From an uncultured Prevotella sp. (GTDB lineage: Bacteria > Bacteroidota > Bacteroidia > Bacteroidales > Bacteroidaceae): 61,441 bases of DNA. The stretch lies in assembly GCA_958369755.1 (NCBI GenBank), contig CATXJC010000005.1, positions 1 to 61,441 on the forward strand. Direction: 5' to 3'. The position numbers were made by a program, and so were the translations under genes. The notes under the pieces are model-generated. The model searched no databases, was not told the origin of the DNA, and saw only the letters and a program-made list of their open reading frames with translations. Below, in pieces: positions 23,244 to 30,708 of the stretch. Each line of letters begins with the position of its first letter. Within the stretch, counting starts at the first letter, position 1.

Positions 23244-24311
23244 ATGGAATTAGAATTAGAACCATTGAATTTTCCTAGTGATCAGGAACGCCCTTGCGTC
23301 ATTGCCGGCCCTTGCTCGGCAGAGACAGAAGAGCAGGTTATGACTACCGCTAAGCAGTTGGCTGCCAAAGGTTGCCACATGTTCCGCGCAGGTGTGTGGA
23401 AGCCACGCACCAAACCGGGAGGCTTCGAGGGTAACGGTGAAACAGCCTTGCCTTGGATGAAGCAGGTGAAGGAAGAAACAGGCATGCTGACAGCAACTGA
23501 GGTGGCTACCCCAGAGCATGTAGAGCTCGCACTGAAATATGGAATCGACATTCTGTGGGTAGGTGCACGTACATCTGCCAACCCATTCGCCATGCAGGCA
23601 CTTGCCGACAGTCTTCAGGGCGTAGACGTGCCTGTGCTCGTTAAGAACCCGGTAAACCCAGACCTCGAGCTTTGGATCGGTGCCCTGCAGCGCATCAACC
23701 AGGCAGGCATCAAGAAACTCGGTGCCATCCACCGTGGATTCTCCAGCTTCGATAAGAAGATTTACCGCAACCTTCCTATGTGGCAGATTCCTATCGAGTT
23801 GCACCGCCGCATACCACAGTTGCCAATCATCTGCGACCCTAGCCACATCGGCGGCCGACGCGACCTCATCGCTCCTCTCTGCCAGCAGGCAATGGACTTA
23901 GGTTTCGATGGCCTCATCGTTGAGAGCCACTGCAGCCCAGACGATGCATGGAGCGATGCTAAGCAGCAGGTTACCCCAGAGGTGCTGGATTACATCCTCA
24001 GCCTCCTCGTAGTGCGCGATGAGCATTATTCTACAGAGGGTCTGCACCAGCTGCGCGGTCAGATTGACGAGTGCGACAACCAGCTGATGGATCTCCTGGC
24101 TAAGCGTATGCGCGTTTGCCGCGAGATTGGTACTTACAAGAAGGAGCACAACATGACCATCGTTCAGACCAGCCGTTACAACGAGATTCTCGACAAGCGT
24201 GGTGCCCAGGCTGCCCTCTGCGGCATGAGCCCTGAGTTTGCCGCTCAGATTTTCGAGCACATCCATGAGGAGAGTGTCCGCCAGCAATTGGAAATTCTGA
24301 ACCAGAAGTAA
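23244..24311 (+). CDS. Bifunctional DAHP synthase / chorismate mutase type II
   Basis: The 355-residue fusion has an N-terminal type I-beta DAHP synthase barrel (about 1-265): CVIAGPCSAETEEQ, RAGVWKPRTKPGGFEG, GARTSANPFAMQ and ICDPSHIGGRRDLI. A C-terminal AroQ-type chorismate mutase (about 270-350) follows: LHQLRGQIDECDNQLMDLLAKRM and REIGTYKKEHN. It thus provides both the first committed step of the shikimate route and the branch-point step to prephenate, feeding both pheA and tyrA in the same operon. Known in Bacteroidota such as Porphyromonas. An AAAAAGTAAA-type repeat fills the short upstream gap. Confidence 0.95.
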   Translation: MELELEPLNFPSDQERPCVIAGPCSAETEEQVMTTAKQLAAKGCHMFRAGVWKPRTKPGGFEGNGETALPWMKQVKEETGMLTATEVATPEHVELALKYGIDILWVGARTSANPFAMQALADSLQGVDVPVLVKNPVNPDLELWIGALQRINQAGIKKLGAIHRGFSSFDKKIYRNLPMWQIPIELHRRIPQLPIICDPSHIGGRRDLIAPLCQQAMDLGFDGLIVESHCSPDDAWSDAKQQVTPEVLDYILSLLVVRDEHYSTEGLHQLRGQIDECDNQLMDLLAKRMRVCREIGTYKKEHNMTIVQTSRYNEILDKRGAQAALCGMSPEFAAQIFEHIHEESVRQQLEILNQK

Positions 24312-24323
24312 AGGATACTGGCG

Positions 24324-25121
24324 ATGAGAATATTGATTATGGGAGCAGGTAAGATGGGAAGTTTCTTCATCGACCTGCTCAGTTTCGACCACGAGGTGGC
24401 GGTTTACGAGAAGGATGCCAAGCGACTGCGCTTCACCTACAACTGTTACCGCTTCACCAAGATGGAAGAGATAGAGATGTTCCGCCCCGAACTGGTTATC
24501 AATGCGGTGACGGTAAAATATACGCTGCCAGCCTTCGAAGAGGTGTTGCCACATCTCTCTCACGACTGCATTATCAGCGACATAGCTTCGGTAAAGACCG
24601 GACTGCAGGAGTTTTACGAGAAGAGCGGTTTCCGCTTCGTGAGCACGCACCCTATGTTCGGCCCAACCTTTGCCAATCTGAACCAGCTTTCAGAGGAGAA
24701 TGCAGTCATCATCAAGGAGGGTGACTACATGGGCAAGATATTCTTCAAGGACCTCTACCAGAAGTTGGGGTTGAGTCTGCATGAGTATACATTTGATGAG
24801 CACGACCAGACGGTGGCCTACTCGCTGAGTATTCCTTTCGTGAGCACCTTTGCCTTTGCGGCAGTGATGAAGCACCAGGATGCTCCGGGCACCACCTTCA
24901 AGCGCCACATGCAGATAGCTAAGGGCGTGCTCAACGAAGATGATTACCTGCTGCAGGAAATCCTCTTCAACCCATACACATCGGGTCAGGTGGCACAGAT
25001 CAGAGAGGAGCTTGCTGAGCTCATCGACATCATTGACCACAAGGATGCGAAGCGTATGAAACTCTTCCTTACCAAGATACGTAATCATGTGAAGGAAGAT
25101 ATTGAGATTAAAGAAAAATAA
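24324..25121 (+). CDS. tyrA: Prephenate dehydrogenase
   Basis: The 265-residue enzyme makes 4-hydroxyphenylpyruvate from prephenate using NAD(P)+. The N-terminal dinucleotide motif is LIMGAGKMGSFFIDLL. The catalytic region has IISDIASVKTGLQEF and STHPMFGPTFANL with the conserved His. The C-terminal half is the helical dimerisation domain. It starts 12 nt after the preceding stop, so the two are tightly coupled and it closes the attenuated operon. Confidence 0.9.
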   Translation: MRILIMGAGKMGSFFIDLLSFDHEVAVYEKDAKRLRFTYNCYRFTKMEEIEMFRPELVINAVTVKYTLPAFEEVLPHLSHDCIISDIASVKTGLQEFYEKSGFRFVSTHPMFGPTFANLNQLSEENAVIIKEGDYMGKIFFKDLYQKLGLSLHEYTFDEHDQTVAYSLSIPFVSTFAFAAVMKHQDAPGTTFKRHMQIAKGVLNEDDYLLQEILFNPYTSGQVAQIREELAELIDIIDHKDAKRMKLFLTKIRNHVKEDIEIKEK

Positions 25122-25449
25122 AAATGTTGATTTAATGGGGGAGCCCTTATTATTATGTTCCCCCTCCAGTTGTTGGTGTTTTGCATGTGAATGCAGAACA
25201 TTTAAGTTGTTTAAAGGCCTTGCATGTGAATGTAGGGTCTTTTTTATATGTTGCCGGAAGCGGAAAAGCTTAATGACCTTAATGACCAATGACCTTAATG
25301 ACCACCCCCGATTAGTGATTAATGATTAGTGATTAGTGATTAGGCAGGCGTGCGTCCCCGGTAAGGCGCCAGCAGGTGGATAATAAGGAAAAAAAAGGGC
25401 AAAATGAAAATATGTAAGGAGATAGGGGCGATTTCTGAAATATTATTTG
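25122..25449. other. Intergenic region with short repeats and hairpins
   Basis: No gene is seen. It holds GGGGGA/TCCCCC arms (25137-25142, 25159-25164) just after tyrA and two copies of a GNRA-loop mini-hairpin, TGCAT-GTGA-ATGCA (25182-25195) and TGCAT-GTGA-ATGTA (25221-25234). The second is followed by a T run (25239-25245) and may terminate the tyrA transcript. Then come AATGACC repeats (25270-25302) and GATTAGT heptamers (25310-25344). Confidence 0.6.
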
Positions 25450-25458
25450 TACCTTTGC
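25450..25458 (+). promoter_or_regulatory. -7 box of the gltD-like gene
   Basis: TACCTTTGC at 25450-25458. The leader contains a direct repeat of AGATTGTAGAATCA (units starting about 25478 and 25499). Confidence 0.7.
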
Positions 25459-25532
25459 ACCCACAAATCAAAGGATAGATTGTAGAATCAATAAACAGAT
25501 TGTAGAATCAGTAAAAAGAGAGCAGTTCTATT

Positions 25533-27005
25533 ATGAGCGAACAGAAAGAAACAAAGAATGTGAAGAATGCTGCAGAGGCGCAGGCCCCTGAGCAGAATAC
25601 AACAGAAACAGCAGCTAAGCAGGCGGATGATGCTAAGCAGGCTGATACAACAGAACAGCAGGTGGATGCTGCTGCCTTCCAGGTAGTGAACGAGGGTTTT
25701 TCTACCCGTGAGGCCATTGAGGAGGCTAAACGCTGCCTCCACTGCAAGATTCCGCAGTGCAAGAAGGGATGCCCGATAGGCAACGACATACCTGATTTCG
25801 TACACGAACTCTCTATGGGTAACATGGGTGCGGCGATGAGCATCATCAATGCCAAGAGCAACCTGCCGGCCATCTGCGGCCGTGTGTGCCCTCACGAGAA
25901 ACAGTGTCAGGGCAGCTGTGTGCTCGGAAAGAAGGGAAAACCGGTACAGATAGGCAAACTCGAGCAGTTTATTGCCGATTTTGATACCAAGATGAACCTC
26001 TCGCGCGAGATGTTGCCACAGAAAACACGTGGCCGCGTGGCAGTTATCGGTTCGGGTCCTGCGGGCTTGACCGTAGCCGGCGATCTGGCGCGCCAGGGCT
26101 TCAACGTTACCATTTTCGAGGGTCAGGCTGAGCCGGGAGGCGTGCTGATGTACGGTATTCCGGAGTATCGCTTGCCTAAGACGGTGGTACGTGCTGAGGT
26201 GGAAAAAATTGCTGCCCTCGGCGTGCAGTTTATCACCAACTGCATGGTGGGCGAGAACAATGTAACCATCGACAGTCTGTTCCGTGCAGGCTACGACGCC
26301 ATCTTTATGGGCACAGGTACAAACGTGCCTCAGAACATGGACTCTACACCGGGCTCCAAGCTCCACGGCGTGAGCCAGAGTACCTACTTCCTGCACAACG
26401 TAAATGCCTATAACGAAGGCGCTTTGCCCCGCGATATGGTTCCGCTGCGCGATGGCGAGAAGGTGGGTGTCATTGGCGGCGGAAACGTGGCCATGGATGC
26501 TGCCCGTACTGCTATCCGTCTGGGTGCCGATGTTACCGTGCTGTATCGTAAGACCCAGGAAGAGATGCCTGCCATCCGGAGCGAATATGAAGATGCTGTG
26601 AAGGAAGGCGTGAAATTTGAGTGGAAAACTACCGTTGAGGCCTTTCTGAAGGGCAAAAACGGCCGTCTGGGAAGCTGTGTTCTGAACACTCCTGAGGGTG
26701 AAAGGGTAGAAAAATTCGACAGAATCTATCTCGCCATCGGTTCAAGACCAGCCAACCGTATCGTTTCTACCACAGCCGGAATCGAGGTGGATGAGAAGGG
26801 ATATGTTAAAGTTGTTGAACGTCCGTTCGGTATGACCACCCGTCGCGGTGTGTTCGCCGGAGGTGATGTGGTACACCGTCCGCAGACTGTAGTTTTGGCG
26901 ATGAAGGCTGCCAAGGAGGTGGCTCAGGGCATCGCTCAGTATGTAGATGCCATCAAGCTTCTTGAAGAGGCTAAGAGAATCGAGCAACGTGGAATAGTCG
27001 AATAA
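25533..27005 (+). CDS. gltD: GltD-like NADPH-dependent glutamate synthase / oxidoreductase
   Basis: The 490-residue protein has a 45-residue Ala/Gln/Thr-rich N-terminal extension. The GltD-type iron-sulphur region follows: Cys68, 71, 76, 80 (CLHCKIPQCKKGC) and Cys115, 119, 125, 129. FAD binding is VIGSGPAG (171-178), and a second Rossmann motif GVIGGGNVAMD lies near 310-320. It transfers electrons from NADPH through FAD and Fe-S clusters. The large glutamate synthase subunit is not adjacent, so it may pair with a distant subunit or act as another oxidoreductase such as the NfnB type. The name is a family-level guess. Confidence 0.8.
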   Translation: MSEQKETKNVKNAAEAQAPEQNTTETAAKQADDAKQADTTEQQVDAAAFQVVNEGFSTREAIEEAKRCLHCKIPQCKKGCPIGNDIPDFVHELSMGNMGAAMSIINAKSNLPAICGRVCPHEKQCQGSCVLGKKGKPVQIGKLEQFIADFDTKMNLSREMLPQKTRGRVAVIGSGPAGLTVAGDLARQGFNVTIFEGQAEPGGVLMYGIPEYRLPKTVVRAEVEKIAALGVQFITNCMVGENNVTIDSLFRAGYDAIFMGTGTNVPQNMDSTPGSKLHGVSQSTYFLHNVNAYNEGALPRDMVPLRDGEKVGVIGGGNVAMDAARTAIRLGADVTVLYRKTQEEMPAIRSEYEDAVKEGVKFEWKTTVEAFLKGKNGRLGSCVLNTPEGERVEKFDRIYLAIGSRPANRIVSTTAGIEVDEKGYVKVVERPFGMTTRRGVFAGGDVVHRPQTVVLAMKAAKEVAQGIAQYVDAIKLLEEAKRIEQRGIVE

Positions 27006-27075
27006 TCAAATGAATTCAATAGAATTAAGTGAATTATTTCTGCAGTAACGGTACTGCTTTTACTGGGATTTGTCA

Positions 27076-27150
27076 CTAGGCTCGGCAGATGTGCTGACTG
27101 CAGTCGGCAGACCTGCTGACTAGGCTCGGCAGAGCTGCTGAGCCTAGTGG
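27076..27150. repeat. 22-bp tandem repeat of mini-hairpins
   Basis: Three units (27076-27097, 27098-27119, 27120-27141), each with TCGGCA-GANN-TGCTGA, a 6-bp self-complementary core. The array ends in GCCTAGTGG, which closes a larger pairing: CACTAGGCTCGGCAG (27074-27088) with CTGCTGAGCCTAGTG (27134-27148). The last unit with the tail is also a perfect-like 14-bp hairpin with a 2-nt loop. It lies in the 469-nt gap after the gltD-like gene and may act as its terminator. Confidence 0.8.
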
Positions 27151-27398
27151 TAATATCTGGGAAGCTATGTGTTTTGACTAAAAAGACTATATGCAAGAAC
27201 TCTAAAAACTATATGCTTTTACTTATAAAAATATTTCTTAGTTTGAAAACACCATATCTTTCCTTTGAATGATGCTATATACCTTTGAATGATACTATAT
27301 AAATAGACCAACTGTTATAGACGCTTAATTTTTTTACATTACTCTTTAAATGAACTTAAACTTCTTGGGGAATTTAATGAAGTATCAGATTTAATCAT

Positions 27399-27406
27399 TA
27401 CTTTTG
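27399..27406 (+). promoter_or_regulatory. Candidate -7 box of the exported protein gene
   Basis: TACTTTTG about 68 nt before the ATG at 27475. GTATCAGATT is repeated on both sides (about 27382 and 27406). The -33 box is poor. Confidence 0.5.
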
Positions 27407-27474
27407 TATCAGATTCATATTAAGAAGAAGTAATTTGTCTGGTACAAAGAAAAGATATAAATCAGAGAAAAAGC

Positions 27475-28134
27475 ATGAAGCGTATCATATTGATTTTAAC
27501 AGTATTGCTTGCCATGTTAGGGCAGGTAGCCTATGCGCAGAAAACGTGTGTCATCGCATCGGCAGAAAATCATGTGCCTATTCGTGAAGCACTTATTCAT
27601 ACCAATAACAATCATTGGGCAAGAACAGATTATCGGGGCTATTGGACGATGCGCTATCAGTTTGATTCAGCAACCGTATCGAAACCTGGTTTTATGAAGG
27701 CAACTATCCGGTACAAGGAACTGCCGGATACTCTGTTTCTCTTGCCGGATGCCAAACAATTAGGCGAAGTGACAGTTTGGGGCAAGAATCAGGAAGGCAT
27801 CAAAAACATGGAAGAAGATATTCAGGAGAAGATAAACTCTTTGCCAACTTCATCTGCTGGCATTGGTTTTGATGCTTTCGGATGGATGGATAAACAGGGA
27901 AAACGTGATAAGAAGCATCTGCAACAGGCTAAAAAGGTATTTGAAAAAATGGAACATAAGGATCCTGTGGTAGCTGCTTATGAAAAAGCAACGGGGAAAA
28001 AGTATGAATTGACTAATCCGTATGATGTCTCGGCTTTTAAGAAAGATCCTCCTTCTGAAATGGCTACAGAAGAGAAAAAAGCAACTTCTGATGCTGAATC
28101 AAAATCGAAAAAGAAGGAGAATCTTGAAAAATAA
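27475..28134 (+). CDS. Exported hypothetical protein with carboxypeptidase-regulatory-like domain
   Basis: The 219-residue protein has a signal peptide (1-21, ending AYAQ). Residues about 25-100 have the strand pattern of a CarboxypepD_reg/TonB-receptor N-terminal beta sandwich: EALIHTNNNHWARTDYRGYW and LPDAKQLGEVTVWGKN. A helical charged region follows, and the last 30 residues are very rich in Lys, Glu and Ser. It is therefore an envelope protein of unknown role, probably periplasmic. The genes on each side (gltD-like, ffh) give no clue. Confidence 0.6.
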   Translation: MKRIILILTVLLAMLGQVAYAQKTCVIASAENHVPIREALIHTNNNHWARTDYRGYWTMRYQFDSATVSKPGFMKATIRYKELPDTLFLLPDAKQLGEVTVWGKNQEGIKNMEEDIQEKINSLPTSSAGIGFDAFGWMDKQGKRDKKHLQQAKKVFEKMEHKDPVVAAYEKATGKKYELTNPYDVSAFKKDPPSEMATEEKKATSDAESKSKKKENLEK

Positions 28135-28220
28135 GCACAAGAGAAAACTGAAGAAATGAACTCGGGAAAGGCAGAGCGACAGCTATTTTAGCCGACGGGA
28201 TAAAAAAAAGCATAAACAAG

Positions 28221-28251
28221 TTGGCTTTCTCGAAAAAAAGTCGTATCTTTG
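28221..28251 (+). promoter_or_regulatory. Promoter of ffh
   Basis: TTGG at 28221-28224, 19-nt spacer, TATCTTTG at 28244-28251; leader about 20 nt. Confidence 0.75.
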
Positions 28252-28276
28252 TAGCCAAAAATATAAAGAAAGAAAA

Positions 28277-29629
28277 ATGTTTGAAAATTTAAGTGATAGA
28301 CTGGAACGCTCGTTCAAAATCTTGAAGGGCGAGGGAAAAATTACAGAAATCAACGTGGCGGAAACCATGAAGGATGTGCGCCGTGCACTCCTCGACGCCG
28401 ACGTAAACTATAAAGTGGCTAAGGAATTCACCAACAAGGTGAAGGAGAAAGCACTCGGCATGAATGTACTTACTGCAGTAAAGCCGGGACAGTTGATGAT
28501 CAAGTTGGTGCACGATGAACTGGAAGAACTCATGGGCGGCGAAGAAGCCCCATTGAAGCTCGAAAGTCATCCGGCCGTCATCCTCATGAGCGGTCTGCAG
28601 GGTTCGGGTAAGACTACCTTCAGTGGCAAGCTTGCCAACATGCTCAAGACCAAGAAAGGCAAGAAGCCATTGCTCGTGGCCTGCGACGTTTACCGTCCGG
28701 CAGCTATCCAGCAGCTCCATGTAGTGGGTGAGCAGGTGGGTGTTCCGGTATACAGCGAGCCTGAGAACAAGGATGTGCTCAGTATCGCCGACCATGCCAT
28801 CCAGCAGGCTAAGACTAACGGCAACGATGTGGTAATCGTCGATACAGCCGGACGTCTCGCCATTGATGAGCAGATGATGAACGAGATCAGCAATCTCAAG
28901 AATCATCTCCGTCCAGACGAAACCCTCTTCGTGGTTGACTCCATGACCGGTCAGGATGCCGTAAACACAGCCAAGGAATTCAACGACCGCCTCGACTTCA
29001 ACGGCGTTGTTCTCACCAAGCTCGATGGTGATACCCGCGGTGGTGCTGCCCTCAGTATCCGTACCGTGGTAACCAAGCCAATCAAGTTTATAGGTACCGG
29101 CGAGAAGATGGACGCCATTGACGTGTTCCACCCAGCTCGTATGGCAGACCGAATCCTCGGCATGGGTGACGTGGTATCTCTCGTAGAGCGCGCACAGGAG
29201 CAGTTCGACCTGGAAGAGGCCAAGAAACTGGAGAAGAAAATCAGAAAGAACCAGTTTGACTTCAACGATTTCTACAACCAGATTCAGCAGATTAAGAAGA
29301 TGGGTAACATCAAGGATCTGGCAGCGATGATTCCGGGCGTGGGCAAGGCTATCCGCGACGTAGACATCCCAGAGGATGCATTCAAGGGCGTAGAGGCCAT
29401 TATCCAGAGTATGACTCCTAAGGAGCGCACCAATCCGGCCATCCTCAACACGTCACGCCGCCAGCGCATCGCTAAGGGTTCGGGCACCAACATCCAGGAG
29501 GTGAACAAACTCATTAAGCAGTTTGACCAGACCCGCAAGATGATGCAGATGATGACCGGCAACAAAATGGCGCAGATGATGAGCCGCATGAAGGGTATGC
29601 CAGGCATGCCTAAGATGCCGGGAATGTAA
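28277..29629 (+). CDS. ffh: Signal recognition particle GTPase Ffh
   Basis: The 450-residue protein has the N and G domains (to about 300): P-loop GLQGSGKTT at 106-114, DTAGR and TKLDGDTRGGAA. The C-terminal M domain has the Met-rich helix and tail MMQMMTGNKMAQMMSRMKGMPG that bind signal sequences and 4.5S RNA. It targets nascent inner-membrane proteins with FtsY. Length and order are standard. folD follows 29 nt downstream. Confidence 0.97.
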   Translation: MFENLSDRLERSFKILKGEGKITEINVAETMKDVRRALLDADVNYKVAKEFTNKVKEKALGMNVLTAVKPGQLMIKLVHDELEELMGGEEAPLKLESHPAVILMSGLQGSGKTTFSGKLANMLKTKKGKKPLLVACDVYRPAAIQQLHVVGEQVGVPVYSEPENKDVLSIADHAIQQAKTNGNDVVIVDTAGRLAIDEQMMNEISNLKNHLRPDETLFVVDSMTGQDAVNTAKEFNDRLDFNGVVLTKLDGDTRGGAALSIRTVVTKPIKFIGTGEKMDAIDVFHPARMADRILGMGDVVSLVERAQEQFDLEEAKKLEKKIRKNQFDFNDFYNQIQQIKKMGNIKDLAAMIPGVGKAIRDVDIPEDAFKGVEAIIQSMTPKERTNPAILNTSRRQRIAKGSGTNIQEVNKLIKQFDQTRKMMQMMTGNKMAQMMSRMKGMPGMPKMPGM

Positions 29630-29658
29630 GAAAAGTATAAACGTTAAACTAAAGAAAA

Positions 29659-30537
29659 ATGCAGCTTATAGACGGAAAGGCGACGGCAGCCGCCATCAAG
29701 GAACAGATAGCCCAGGAGGTGGCACAGATTGTAGCCGCCGGTGGCAAGCAGCCACACCTGGCAGCCGTGCTCGTAGGGCACGACGGAGGCAGTGAAACCT
29801 ATGTGAAGAACAAGGTGCTGGCCTGCGAGAAGTGTGGATTTAAGTCGACCCTCATCCGTTATGAGGAGGATGTTACCGAAGAAGAGCTCCTGCAGTGTGT
29901 AGACAAGCTGAACCAGGATGATGATGTTGACGGATTCATCGTTCAGCTTCCTCTGCCTAAGCACATCGATGAGCAGAAGGTGACTATGGCAATAGATTAC
30001 CGCAAGGATGTAGACGGATTCCACCCGGTAAACGTGGGCAGAATGTCGCTCGGCATGCCTTGTTTCATCTCTGCCACTCCGCTCGGTATCCTCACCCTGC
30101 TGCAGCATTACAATATTGAGACCAGTGGCAAGAAATGCGTCATTCTGGGCAGAAGCAACATCGTAGGCAAGCCCATGGCTCAGCTGATGATGCAGAAGCA
30201 GTATGGCGATGCTACCGTCACCGTATGCCACTCCCATTCCAAGAATTTGAAGAAAGAATGTCAGGAGGCAGATATCATCATCGCAGCCATAGGCCGTCCT
30301 GATTTCGTGACAGCCGATATGGTGAAGCCGGGAGCCGTAGTCATTGATGTGGGTACCACCCGCGTGCCTGATGCTACGAAGAAAAGTGGTTTCCGCCTGA
30401 ACGGTGATGTGAAATTTGACGAGGTGGCAGAGAAGTGCTCCTTCATCACTCCTGTTCCGGGAGGCGTTGGTCCGATGACCATCTGTTCGCTGATGAAGAA
30501 TACGCTGGCTGCCGGCAAGAAGGAATATTACAGCTAG
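29659..30537 (+). CDS. folD: Methylenetetrahydrofolate dehydrogenase / methenyl-THF cyclohydrolase
   Basis: The 292-residue bifunctional enzyme interconverts methylene-, methenyl- and formyl-tetrahydrofolate. Catalytic Tyr48 and Lys52 are in SETYVKNKVLACEKCGF, the substrate loop is VQLPLPKHID, the dinucleotide site is VILGRSNIVGKPMAQ and the end motif is TPVPGGVGPMTICSLM. It is co-directional with ffh, and a terminator follows at 30616. Confidence 0.97.
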   Translation: MQLIDGKATAAAIKEQIAQEVAQIVAAGGKQPHLAAVLVGHDGGSETYVKNKVLACEKCGFKSTLIRYEEDVTEEELLQCVDKLNQDDDVDGFIVQLPLPKHIDEQKVTMAIDYRKDVDGFHPVNVGRMSLGMPCFISATPLGILTLLQHYNIETSGKKCVILGRSNIVGKPMAQLMMQKQYGDATVTVCHSHSKNLKKECQEADIIIAAIGRPDFVTADMVKPGAVVIDVGTTRVPDATKKSGFRLNGDVKFDEVAEKCSFITPVPGGVGPMTICSLMKNTLAAGKKEYYS

Positions 30538-30615
30538 AAAGAAGATAATTATTTCAGAAAGAAGCAGTGCTTAAGTCACTGCATACTTGATTTTTTATAA
30601 CTCTCTAATTTGTGG

Positions 30616-30646
30616 GGCAGGGTGCAGGGATGCACTCTGCCTTTTT
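30616..30646 (+). terminator. Terminator of ffh-folD
   Basis: GGCAGGGTGCA - GGGA - TGCACTCTGCC with one wobble, followed by five T residues. A smaller GCAGTG/CACTGC hairpin lies upstream at 30564-30582. Confidence 0.8.
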
Positions 30647-30708
30647 ATCAAGCCGAGAGAAAGAGTGTAAAACAGACACAAATAATATTAATCTAAAAAT
30701 ATAGAAAC

